Assembly: GCA_900546395.1 (NCBI GenBank) | Contig: URDD01000074.1 | Location: forward strand, 1 to 11,458 | Direction of reading: 5' to 3' | Source of the DNA: an uncultured Bacteroidales bacterium | Lineage (GTDB): Bacteria; Bacteroidota; Bacteroidia; Bacteroidales; UBA932 | Length of the DNA: 11,458 nt | In this document: positions 1 through 6,543 of the stretch, piece by piece | How positions within the stretch are numbered: the first letter of the stretch is position 1 | How the letters are laid out: each line of letters starts with the position of its first letter | Made by a program: the position numbers and the translations under genes | Notes under the pieces: model-generated | Database searches by the model: none | Seen by the model: the letters and a program-made list of their open reading frames with translations, nothing else | What the model was told of the DNA's origin: nothing

Positions 1-1
1 G

Positions 2-52
2 TCGGCTAATGTTCCGGAGGACGACTCAAACGGGCAACTTACTTTATGGTAA
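2..52 (+). CDS. Possible 3' end of an upstream gene (partial)
   Basis: A frame open from the window edge encodes about 16 residues ending in NGQLTLW and stops at TAA (50-52), 48 bases before the peptidase start. The short acidic stretch followed by a hydrophobic tail is plausible as a protein C-terminus, and the strand matches the next gene, so the two could be co-transcribed. Too little is visible to name the product. An open frame this short can also arise by chance, so the call is tentative. Confidence 0.3.
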   Translation, partial: SANVPEDDSNGQLTLW

Positions 53-100
53 AAAATTTCTCCGGACAGCTATGATAATCACCATAACTTTACATTACAG

Positions 101-2146
101 ATGAAAAGAAGCATCCTGCTATCGCTGGCTGCAGTTCTCTGCATCAGCACAAGTGCACAAAACAATGTCGTAAAGACTAGAAATGCCAATCCTTCCGACG
201 GAAAGGAACTTTCTATGAAAGAGGCAATACTTCCTTCAGAAACACGTATAAAAGACAGATATTTTTCGTGGACTGGAAGTGCAGACCGACTCATATATAT
301 GGAACGCTCGGATACGAACATTTATGAATTGTCTGTCAAAGACATAATGAAAGGAAACACACAAGGCTCAGTCTATACGGCAAAGCCTTGCAAGAGGAAT
401 CTTCCTGAAAATGCAGCAAATATTACTCCGTCACCAGACAAAAACAACAATGCATTCACTATAGCAAACGGACTATATTTCTGTGACAGGAACGGCAATA
501 AATACACTATTGCAGAAAGCAGTGATAAAAATATCAGCTATGGAACATTTACCAGCAGAAACGAATTCGGCATTACAGAAGGCATCTTTTGGGCTCCCAG
601 CAGCAAAAGGCTCGCTTTCTACAGAAAAGACGAAACAGCAGTAACATCTTTCCCTCTTTTGGATATTAATACACGCACAGGCTCTCTGTTTGAAATCAAA
701 TATCCTATGGCAGGCATGGCATCTGAAAATGTCAGGGTAGGCATATATGACATGGCCTCAAACAGCACTGTCTATGTACAGGCCGACGACTTCGGATATG
801 ACCAGTATCTGACTAACGTTTCCTGGAGTCCTGACGACAGATACCTTCTTATACAGGTGCTGGACAGAAGCCAGAAACACTGCAGGCTCAATATGTACGA
901 CAGCAAGACAGGAGCTTTCATTAAGACCATACTTACTGAAGACAACGAAAAGTGGATTGAGCCACAAAATCCCGTATGGTTTGTAAAAGGATCAACGTCA
1001 AGTTTCATATACAAGACTGACAACAGAGACGGATTTAAAAATCTGTATCTCTGCGACACTGACGGTAATATACGCAGGCTGACATCAGTTGCTGCGGATG
1101 TTGAATATGTTGGCAACAACGGAAAAGAAGTATTCTACACCTCAGCTGAGGTCTCCCCTGTCGAAAACCACCTTTTCAAAGTGGATATAAAGACAGGCAA
1201 ACGAACAAGACTTACATTTGAAGAAGGATGGCATAATGTTGTGCCTAACAGTGAATGCACCTACTTTATAGACAAATATTCAAACCTCTCCACACCCTCT
1301 GTGACAAGTCTGAAGTCTGCGGACGGAAAAACATCAGTTACACTGTTTGAAGCTGCCGACCCGACTATTGGTTATTCTTATTGCCAGATTGACCTGGGAA
1401 CTGTAAAAAGCGCTGACGGCAAATACGATAACTGGTACAGGCTTATAAAACCCAAAGATTTCGATCCGACCAAGAAATATCCAGTCATTCTCTATGTTTA
1501 TGGCGGACCGCATTCCCAGCTTGTAAAAGACACTTGGCTTGGAGAACTGCGTACATGGGAAATGTTAATGGCCCAGAAAGGATATATCGTTTATATTCAA
1601 GATAACAGAGGAACTCTGAACAGGGGGGCTGAGTTTGAAAAAGCCATTTACGGACAATGCGGCCAGGCAGAAATGGCTGACCAGATGGAAGGCATTAAAA
1701 TGCTTATGGACCTGCCATATGTTGATAAGGAAAGAATAGGAGTACACGGATGGAGCTATGGAGGATTCATGACTATATCACTGATAACCAACTATCCTGA
1801 TATTTTCAAGGTCGCAGTAGCCGGCGGTCCTGTTATTGACTGGAAATGGTACGAAGTAATGTACGGTGAACGCTATATGGGCAACCCTGAAACAAATCCG
1901 GAAGGGTATGCCAAGACAAGCCTGATTGCAAAGGCTAAAGACCTGAAAGGCAAACTGCTCATCTGCCAGGGTGCAGTAGATAATGTCGTAGTATGGGAAC
2001 ACAGTCTCAGTTTCATACGAGAATGTATCAAAAATAATGTTCAGGTAGATTATTTCCCTTACCCGTGTGCCCAGCACAATGTCCTTGGCAAAGACAGAAT
2101 TCATCTTATGGATAAGGTCACAATGTATTTTGATGATTATCTCTAA
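101..2146 (+). CDS. Secreted S9B-family dipeptidyl-peptidase (DPP IV-like serine peptidase)
   Basis: This 681-residue protein is a prolyl-oligopeptidase-superfamily (S9B) exopeptidase, expected to release dipeptides from the N-termini of peptides in the periplasm or cell envelope. Residues 1-19 form a signal peptide (MKRSILLSLAAVLCISTSA). A DPP IV-type beta-propeller covers roughly residues 50-440, with propeller-like repeats such as VSWSPDDRYLLIQ. The alpha/beta-hydrolase domain runs from about 455 to the end. The nucleophile is Ser552 in GWSYGGF, the likely Asp is D627 in GAVDNVV and the His is H659 in QHNVLG. VYGGPHSQ (oxyanion region) and ERYMGNP are also typical of DPP IV relatives. The double-Glu motif that human DPP IV uses to grip the substrate N-terminus is not obvious; the equivalent region reads RNEFGITEGIFWAP. 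Substrate preference (post-proline or other) therefore cannot be assigned. The ATG at 101 is chosen because it directly precedes the signal peptide. The gene ends just before a strong hairpin and faces a convergent gene. Confidence 0.9.
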   Translation: MKRSILLSLAAVLCISTSAQNNVVKTRNANPSDGKELSMKEAILPSETRIKDRYFSWTGSADRLIYMERSDTNIYELSVKDIMKGNTQGSVYTAKPCKRNLPENAANITPSPDKNNNAFTIANGLYFCDRNGNKYTIAESSDKNISYGTFTSRNEFGITEGIFWAPSSKRLAFYRKDETAVTSFPLLDINTRTGSLFEIKYPMAGMASENVRVGIYDMASNSTVYVQADDFGYDQYLTNVSWSPDDRYLLIQVLDRSQKHCRLNMYDSKTGAFIKTILTEDNEKWIEPQNPVWFVKGSTSSFIYKTDNRDGFKNLYLCDTDGNIRRLTSVAADVEYVGNNGKEVFYTSAEVSPVENHLFKVDIKTGKRTRLTFEEGWHNVVPNSECTYFIDKYSNLSTPSVTSLKSADGKTSVTLFEAADPTIGYSYCQIDLGTVKSADGKYDNWYRLIKPKDFDPTKKYPVILYVYGGPHSQLVKDTWLGELRTWEMLMAQKGYIVYIQDNRGTLNRGAEFEKAIYGQCGQAEMADQMEGIKMLMDLPYVDKERIGVHGWSYGGFMTISLITNYPDIFKVAVAGGPVIDWKWYEVMYGERYMGNPETNPEGYAKTSLIAKAKDLKGKLLICQGAVDNVVVWEHSLSFIRECIKNNVQVDYFPYPCAQHNVLGKDRIHLMDKVTMYFDDYL

Positions 2147-2166
2147 AGGATACTGAGAATATCCGA

Positions 2167-2225
2167 ATGAAATGCGCTGCGGAAGAACGACCTGAAAAAT
2201 AATCTTCTTCCGCAGCGCATTTCAT
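2167..2225. terminator. Long perfect hairpin between convergent genes, probable bidirectional terminator
   Basis: Arms 2167-2186 and 2206-2225 are perfectly complementary over 20 bp; one further A-T pair (2187/2205) closes the loop. The hairpin starts 21 bases after the peptidase stop, and its right arm ends 1 base before the stop codon of the minus-strand gene. That position suits termination of both transcripts. There is no clear U-run outside the stem, only the ATTTCAT and ATGAAAT ends of the stem itself. The terminator call therefore rests on position and stem strength. Confidence 0.65.
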
Positions 2226-2226
2226 A

Positions 2227-2943
2227 TCAATAAGCGGATACCGACGCACCTACACCGAATGTAGCATTCCCGACCTTGAATTTTGCAGAAGCACCGACAG
2301 ACATTCTCTGAAAACCGCCCGGAATTGCAGCAGGGACAGAAAACATGGAGTTCATCTTCAAATATTGCCCCCATACCATAACTGAAGCATTGTCCGAAGG
2401 GCACACAACAAGTGACATTCGCAAACCTCCCTGATATATGGGAGTTCCATCCTTGAAAATAGATGCTCCGGCCACACCAGCTGCATTCAGCTCAATATTC
2501 GGAGCCAGCAGAAATCCAGCACCGCCATATACGAATTCAGAACTATAGAAATTGAATAAGTCAAATTCATTTCTTCCTGCCATCCAATGAAAGAAACCGG
2601 ATGCAGGAATCAAAGCTACTGCCCCGCTATAACTGCCCGGAAACCATGAAGTCCCGTACCCGCCATAACTATAAAGCAATGTATATGGAGTTCCTGTCTC
2701 CGGAACAAATGAGAATTCAGGTCTGAGAGAGACTGAAGCCAAATTTTCAAATCTTGAAGCAAAATATTCACCGAATTCCTCCTCTCCGAATTCAAGCCCC
2801 GGAAAGATAATTGAAGGGCCGCCGGAATACAAATCTGCTTCACTTGACAATGTATCAGAGACTGACATCGTTTCTTCAGTCTGAGCCAATGCCAAAAACG
2901 GAATTGCCAGACAAAAGAAAATAACAGCAATTACCCTTTGCAT
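2227..2943 (-). CDS. Exported protein of unknown function, possibly small outer-membrane barrel
   Basis: I do not recognise a named family. The 238-residue product begins with a clear signal peptide (MQRVIAVIFFCLAIPFLALAQ, cleavage probably after ALA), followed by an acidic, Ser-rich linker to about residue 60. The rest is rich in Gly, Ser and aromatic residues in alternating patterns (TLLYSYGGYGTSWFPGSYSG, MSVGASAKFKVGNATFGVG) and ends in an aromatic residue (SVSAY). This looks like beta-strands of a small outer-membrane barrel or another envelope beta-protein, but that is inference from composition. The frame is open 23 codons further upstream to 3012. The start at 2943 is preferred because the signal peptide begins there and the upstream codons run through a hairpin behind rubrerythrin. 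No good promoter box lies in the 84-base gap, so expression may depend on read-through from the rubrerythrin gene. Confidence 0.75.
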   Translation of the reverse strand: MQRVIAVIFFCLAIPFLALAQTEETMSVSDTLSSEADLYSGGPSIIFPGLEFGEEEFGEYFASRFENLASVSLRPEFSFVPETGTPYTLLYSYGGYGTSWFPGSYSGAVALIPASGFFHWMAGRNEFDLFNFYSSEFVYGGAGFLLAPNIELNAAGVAGASIFKDGTPIYQGGLRMSLVVCPSDNASVMVWGQYLKMNSMFSVPAAIPGGFQRMSVGASAKFKVGNATFGVGASVSAY

Positions 2944-2956
2944 AGATTTTACAATC

Positions 2957-2995
2957 AAAAGGCGGCAGGAACTGCATTGCAGGTTTCTTGCCGCC
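2957..2995 (-). terminator. Hairpin plus short U-run behind the rubrerythrin gene
   Basis: Read on the minus strand, GGCGGCA (2995-2989) pairs with TGCCGCC (2967-2961). The interior is partly complementary, including a self-complementary TGCAATGCA apex, and TTTT follows at 2960-2957. It lies 33 bases after the rubrerythrin stop, as an intrinsic terminator would. It also lies in the leader of the next minus-strand gene, so it could instead attenuate or partly terminate read-through transcription. Confidence 0.6.
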
Positions 2996-3027
2996 CTATA
3001 ATCTGTTTGCAAACCATCTGTTGCTTT

Positions 3028-3570
3028 TTAATAGTTAGTTGCATGTATTTTGAAGTAACTCTTAGGATGCTTGCAGACAGGACAGATTTCCGGAGCTTTC
3101 TTACCGATGACAATATGTCCGCAATTACTGCACTCCCACATCATATCCTCATCCTTTGAGAAAACAAGACCACCCTGAACATTTGCAAGAAGTTTGCGAT
3201 AACGCTCTTCATGCATCTTTTCAATGGCTGCAACTTTCTCAAACAAAATAGCTATCTCAGCAAAGCCTTCTTCTTTTGCTACTTCAGCAAAGCCTGCATA
3301 CATATCTGTCCACTCATAGTTTTCACCCTGCGCTGCATCAAGAAGATTTGCGTCAGTAGCAGGAATCTCACCGTCATGAAGCAGTTTAAACCAGATTTTT
3401 GCATGCTCTTTTTCGTTATTCGCAGTTTCCTCAAACAAATCTGCTATCTGCACATAGCCGTCTTTTCTCGCCTTTGACGCATAGTATGTATATTTGTTGC
3501 GAGCCTGTGATTCACCCGCAAATGCAGTCCAGAGATTGGCCTCTGTCTTTGTTCCTTTCAAACTTTTCAT
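3028..3570 (-). CDS. rbr: Rubrerythrin
   Basis: Rubrerythrin is a cytoplasmic non-haem iron peroxidase that reduces hydrogen peroxide with electrons from rubredoxin or ferredoxin systems, protecting anaerobes during oxygen exposure. The 180 residues hold an N-terminal ferritin-like four-helix domain (about 1-135) with diiron ligand motifs: E20 in AGES, E53-x-x-H56 (EKEH), GE83-x-x-E86-W and E117-x-x-H120 (EKMH). A C-terminal rubredoxin-like domain follows, with four iron-binding cysteines C147/C150 and C163/C166 (CSNC and CPVC). All expected metal ligands are visible, and the length is near the usual ~190 residues. The ATG at 3570 begins MKSLKGTKTEANL, the standard family N-terminus. A Bacteroidota-type promoter precedes it. 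It sits between an antiporter gene and a secreted-protein gene on the same strand; stress-inducible expression is expected for the family but not shown by the sequence. Confidence 0.95.
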   Translation of the reverse strand: MKSLKGTKTEANLWTAFAGESQARNKYTYYASKARKDGYVQIADLFEETANNEKEHAKIWFKLLHDGEIPATDANLLDAAQGENYEWTDMYAGFAEVAKEEGFAEIAILFEKVAAIEKMHEERYRKLLANVQGGLVFSKDEDMMWECSNCGHIVIGKKAPEICPVCKHPKSYFKIHATNY

Positions 3571-3612
3571 AATTTTATAATTTAGAATTATTAAAATTTA
3601 TATCACTATATG

Positions 3613-3644
3613 CAAAGTTACGGAAAAAAATCTGGAACATACAA
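3613..3644 (-). promoter_or_regulatory. Probable Bacteroidota-type promoter of the rubrerythrin gene
   Basis: On the minus strand TAACTTTG (3620-3613) matches the -7 consensus TAnnTTTG. A TTG (3644-3642) lies 21 bases upstream, compatible with the -33 element. Transcription would start near 3606, leaving an A/T-rich leader of about 35 bases before the ATG at 3570. This is the only candidate in the window with both elements. Confidence 0.6.
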
Positions 3645-3700
3645 GAATTTAAAATAATAATGGAATAATTTCTCGCAGATCTCTGATTTTCAACAGCTTC

Positions 3701-5179
3701 TTAAATATTTTCTTTCTTATGGAATATCTTATAGCCTATTGCAGCGACCAGCACTGACATAAGAGGCGAAAGTATATTGAAGAAACAATAAGGAAGATAT
3801 TCCATTGTACTGACTTTCAATACTGTTGACTGTGTCATACCGCACGAGTTCCATGGAATAAGCACGGAAACCACTGTGGCAGAGTCCTCTACAGAACGGC
3901 TTAACAGCCTTTTTTCATATCCCTTTTCTTCATAAAGTTTCTTATACAGGCTGCTTGTAAGAATAATTGATATATACTGGTCTCCTGTTACCATGTTGCA
4001 GAAAACTCCAGTAGAGACTGTCGCACCGACAAGACTCATTGCCTTATGAGCAAGCCCTGTAAGAAGAGAGGTCAGGCTTCTTAGCATACGGCTTCCGGCA
4101 AGGATTCCGCCGAATGTAACAGAGCATATTATAAGGAATATGGTATTCAGCATACCTGTCATACCTCTGGTGGAAATCAGGGAATCAAGGGCTTCGCTGC
4201 CTGTAGATACTCCAGTAGAACCGTAATATGTCACCATCAGCCCTTTGAATCCGTCATTAAAAGACAGTGAAGTGAACCCTCCGGCAGTCTCTGCGGGATG
4301 CGCGACCTGCCACAAAATCTCAGGCTGGAACAGCAAGGCTGCCACCCCTGCCATAGCTGCGGCTGAAAATAGAGTAAGAAGGGCCGGTACTTTCTTTATT
4401 ATCAGGATGGCTGTAAGTACGGGAACAGCAAGCAGCCACGGAGTAATATTGAATGTCGATTTGAGAGATTCTGAAAATTCTGCTGTCTGAGACAAGTCAG
4501 CAGCTTCGTGAAACAGACTTTTCACCAGAAAGACAACCACTGCTATCGTAAAAGACGGTATTGTGGTAATCATCATATACCTTATATGCGTAAACAGCGG
4601 TGTCCCTGCAGAAGATGATGCCAGAACTGTTGTATCTGACAGCGGTGAAATCTTGTCTCCGAAATATGCTCCTGAAATAATGGCTCCCGCTGTCCAGCCA
4701 GCATCGTAACCTTGCGCAGCACCGATACCTATCAACGCTACTCCAATAGTTGCAATCGTTGTCCAGGAACTTCCTGTCATGACGGCCACCAGTGCGCTTA
4801 TCACACAAGATGCCGCCAGAAATATTTCAGGAGTAATGACTTTCATTCCATAGCAGATAAGTGTCGGTACCACACCGCTAATCATCCAGGATCCTGCTAT
4901 AGCTCCGATAAACAAAAGGATAAGGATTGCAGATCCTACTGACCGTATATTATCCAAGACTGCATCTTCCAATATTTGCCACGGCGTTCCGCATACAAAC
5001 ATAGATATGGCAGCCGCTACTGCAGATGCCGATAAAAGAGCGATCTGGCTTCCTCCTCCCAAAGCATCTGATCCGAATATCCTTATTACTACTACCAGGA
5101 TACCTGTTAGTACGACAAACGGCACTACTGCCAGGCTCCAGTGAGGAACCTTTACTTCTGATTTTTCTTTTCTTTCCAT
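3701..5179 (-). CDS. nhaC: NhaC-family Na+/H+ antiporter
   Basis: This polytopic inner-membrane transporter of about 492 residues belongs to the NhaC branch of the ion transporter superfamily. It probably exchanges Na+ for H+ for pH and sodium homeostasis. Many long hydrophobic segments span the protein. The family signature is intact around residues 135-190: TGSSWTTIATIGVAL, then SGAYFGDKISPLSDTT with acidic residues D175 and D182 (ATG numbering) expected to take part in ion binding. Members of the same family include Na+-malate/lactate exchangers (MleN-type), so an organic-acid antiporter is a real alternative. A TTG codon lies directly before the ATG at 5179; the ATG is preferred. No clear terminator lies in the 130 bases between its stop and rubrerythrin, so some read-through is possible although rubrerythrin has its own promoter. 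The 5' leader can form two competing hairpins. Confidence 0.88.
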   Translation of the reverse strand: MERKEKSEVKVPHWSLAVVPFVVLTGILVVVIRIFGSDALGGGSQIALLSASAVAAAISMFVCGTPWQILEDAVLDNIRSVGSAILILLFIGAIAGSWMISGVVPTLICYGMKVITPEIFLAASCVISALVAVMTGSSWTTIATIGVALIGIGAAQGYDAGWTAGAIISGAYFGDKISPLSDTTVLASSSAGTPLFTHIRYMMITTIPSFTIAVVVFLVKSLFHEAADLSQTAEFSESLKSTFNITPWLLAVPVLTAILIIKKVPALLTLFSAAAMAGVAALLFQPEILWQVAHPAETAGGFTSLSFNDGFKGLMVTYYGSTGVSTGSEALDSLISTRGMTGMLNTIFLIICSVTFGGILAGSRMLRSLTSLLTGLAHKAMSLVGATVSTGVFCNMVTGDQYISIILTSSLYKKLYEEKGYEKRLLSRSVEDSATVVSVLIPWNSCGMTQSTVLKVSTMEYLPYCFFNILSPLMSVLVAAIGYKIFHKKENI

Positions 5180-5195
5180 CAAATTCTACTTCTAA

Positions 5196-5226
5196 CTGCC
5201 TGAAAGCTGCTTAATGCAGGCAGCTT
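5196..5226 (-). promoter_or_regulatory. Mutually exclusive small hairpins in the antiporter leader
   Basis: About 17-47 bases before the antiporter ATG, CTGCCTG (5196-5202) can pair with CAGGCAG (5217-5223), or AAGCTGC (5204-5210) with GCAGCTT (5220-5226). The pairings share bases 5220-5223, so only one can form at a time. This geometry could support translational control, but no known riboswitch or attenuator is recognised and the stems are only 7 bp. Confidence 0.25.
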
Positions 5227-5263
5227 CATGAAACTATTCTAGATATAATGCCTTTACAGGAAT

Positions 5264-5298
5264 AAAAAAGGGAGGTGAATTAACACTTCCCCTTTTTT
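5264..5298 (-). terminator. A/T-flanked hairpin, terminator for the tRNA-Arg transcript
   Basis: AAAAAAGGG (5264-5272) pairs with CCCTTTTTT (5290-5298), and GTG/CAC extends the stem around a short AATTAA loop, with one bulged C and a G-T pair. Both sides give U-runs in RNA, so it could work in either direction. It lies about 90 bases downstream of the tRNA gene on the minus strand and separates that transcript from the antiporter gene. Confidence 0.65.
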
Positions 5299-5385
5299 AT
5301 TATTATTATTTTATTTTTCAGTGAGACATTTAGTAAGACCTTATCTCAATAATATCTAAAAATCAGCACTTTAGAAACATATTTG

Positions 5386-5457
5386 TACCCCCGTGCGGAA
5401 TCGAACCGCAACCGTCAGAACCGGAATCTGAAATTCTATCCATTAAACTACGGAGGC
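5386..5457 (-). tRNA. tRNA-Arg (anticodon CCG)
   Basis: The minus strand folds into a complete cloverleaf of 72 bases. The acceptor arm GCCTCCG pairs with CGGGGGT (two G-U pairs), followed by discriminator A. The D-arm is GTTT/GAAT with loop AATGGATA. The anticodon stem TCAGA/TCTGA encloses TTCCGGT, placing CCG at positions 34-36. The T-arm TGCGG/CCGCA encloses TTCGATT. The 3' CCA is not encoded (CAAAT follows), so it must be added after transcription. It reads the Arg codon CGG. It is transcribed away from fabD and has a -7-like box directly upstream. Confidence 0.95.
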
Positions 5458-5468
5458 AAACTGAAATG

Positions 5469-5476
5469 CAAATATA
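5469..5476 (-). promoter_or_regulatory. Candidate -7 element for the tRNA-Arg gene
   Basis: TATATTTG on the minus strand matches TAnnTTTG and ends 11 bases before the first tRNA base, giving a short leader. No TTG is found at the usual -33 distance, so the call rests on the -7 match and position. Confidence 0.45.
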
Positions 5477-5487
5477 CAATTTTTTCT

Positions 5488-5495
5488 TATTTTTG
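5488..5495 (+). promoter_or_regulatory. Candidate -7 element for fabD
   Basis: TATTTTTG matches TAnnTTTG 44 bases before the fabD ATG, implying a leader of roughly 38 bases. It lies only 11 bases from the oppositely oriented box of the tRNA gene, so the two promoters would overlap. A convincing -33 TTG is missing, and the region is A/T-rich, which raises the chance of a random match. Confidence 0.4.
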
Positions 5496-5539
5496 CAGGC
5501 TATTCTTAAAAAGAAATTGGAAATTATAATTTTAATACG

Positions 5540-6430
5540 ATGAAAAAAGCATACGTTTTCCCTGGCCAGGGTTCACAATTCCCTGGTATGGCCAAAGACC
5601 TCTATGAGGCTAATCCTACAGCAAAGGAAATGCTTGAGAAAGCAAACGAAATCCTCGGATTCAGAATCACTGATATCATGTTCAACGGAACTCCGGAAGA
5701 ACTCAAGGCGACCAAAGTCACACAGCCTGCAGTATTCCTCCACTCCACAGTACTTGCAAAGTGCTATGAAGGATTTCATCCTGACATGGTTGCAGGTCAC
5801 TCACTCGGAGAGTTCTCTGCACTTGCGACAGCTGGAGCCATGGACTTTGAAGATGCGCTCAAACTCGTATCTATAAGAGCTATGGCAATGCAGAAAGCCT
5901 GCGAAATAAAGCCATCTACCATGGCCGCCATCATTGCCCTTCCTACCGAGAAGGTGGAAGCAATCTGTGCAGAATGCACAAGCGGTCTTGTAATCCCGGC
6001 AAACTATAACTGCGACGGCCAGATTGTCATTTCCGGTGAAGTGGAAGCTATAAACGAAGCTTGCGAAAAAATGAAAGCAGCAGGAGCCAAAAGAGCTCTT
6101 GTACTTCCTGTCAGCGGAGCATTCCACTCCCCTCTTATGGAGCCGGCTCGCGAAGAATTGGCAAAAGCTATAGAAGCTACAGCTTTCAAAACACCAGTAT
6201 GCCCTGTTTATCAGAATGTTACCGCACTTCCTTCTACTGATCCTGAAGTAATCAAGAAAAACCTCCTTGCCCAGCTCACAGCACCTGTAAGATGGACACA
6301 GACTGTTAAGAACATGGTTGCTGACGGCGCAGGATACTTTATGGAAATCGGCCCTGGAAATGTCCTTCAGGGTCTGGTAAAGAAGATTGCAGGCAATGAT
6401 GTAACAATCGAAGGGATCACAACGCTTTAA
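5540..6430 (+). CDS. fabD: Malonyl-CoA:acyl-carrier-protein transacylase
   Basis: FabD moves the malonyl group from malonyl-CoA to the phosphopantetheine arm of acyl carrier protein, supplying the extender unit for type II fatty-acid synthesis in the cytoplasm. The 296 residues are the normal length for a stand-alone FabD. The fold's landmarks are all present: FPGQGSQFPGM at the N-terminus with Q11, the nucleophile elbow GHSLGE with S88, R113 in SIRAMAMQ (binds the malonyl carboxylate), H196 in SGAFHSP (catalytic dyad), and the C-terminal EIGPGNVLQGLVKKI. The ATG at 5540 gives MKKAYVFPGQGSQ, the standard start. It stands alone rather than in a fab cluster: a tRNA gene is divergent upstream and a hairpin terminator follows 32 bases after the stop. 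It is expected to be constitutively expressed. Confidence 0.97.
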   Translation: MKKAYVFPGQGSQFPGMAKDLYEANPTAKEMLEKANEILGFRITDIMFNGTPEELKATKVTQPAVFLHSTVLAKCYEGFHPDMVAGHSLGEFSALATAGAMDFEDALKLVSIRAMAMQKACEIKPSTMAAIIALPTEKVEAICAECTSGLVIPANYNCDGQIVISGEVEAINEACEKMKAAGAKRALVLPVSGAFHSPLMEPAREELAKAIEATAFKTPVCPVYQNVTALPSTDPEVIKKNLLAQLTAPVRWTQTVKNMVADGAGYFMEIGPGNVLQGLVKKIAGNDVTIEGITTL

Positions 6431-6462
6431 TTCCCAACAAAGACAGAGTTGTCTTCAAACTG

Positions 6463-6514
6463 AAAAGAGAGCTGACTAATCAGTCATGAATGACTTTTTA
6501 GCCAACTCTCTTTT
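6463..6514. terminator. Hairpin terminator between fabD and the convergent GH43 gene
   Basis: AAAAGAGAG (6463-6471) pairs perfectly with CTCTCTTTT (6506-6514). Inside, TG/CA and CTA/TAG add pairs around mismatches, and AGTCAT/ATGACT forms an apical hairpin. The T-run extends to 6515 on the plus strand and the A-run gives a U-run on the minus strand. It can therefore end fabD and also the GH43 transcript, whose stop lies 30 bases away. Confidence 0.8.
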
Positions 6515-6543
6515 TAAATTTAATTCCTGTGAGAAAAAGTTAT

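Noticed and set aside
13..66. Inverted repeat TCCGGAG (13-19) / CTCCGGA (60-66) before the peptidase gene
   Set aside because: Seven bases with a 40-base spacer is weak, no other element supports it, and one arm may lie within coding sequence.
85..92. TAACTTTA as a -7 box for the peptidase gene
   Set aside because: It lacks the final G of TAnnTTTG and would leave almost no leader before the ATG at 101.
772..1119. Minus-strand open frames inside the peptidase gene (also 1778-2104)
   Set aside because: They lie wholly within a well-supported gene, show no recognisable motifs and have no start context; they are shadows.
2944..3012. Extended N-terminus of the secreted protein (start at 3012)
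   Set aside because: It would place 23 polar, Cys-rich residues in front of a clean signal peptide and read through the hairpin behind rubrerythrin.
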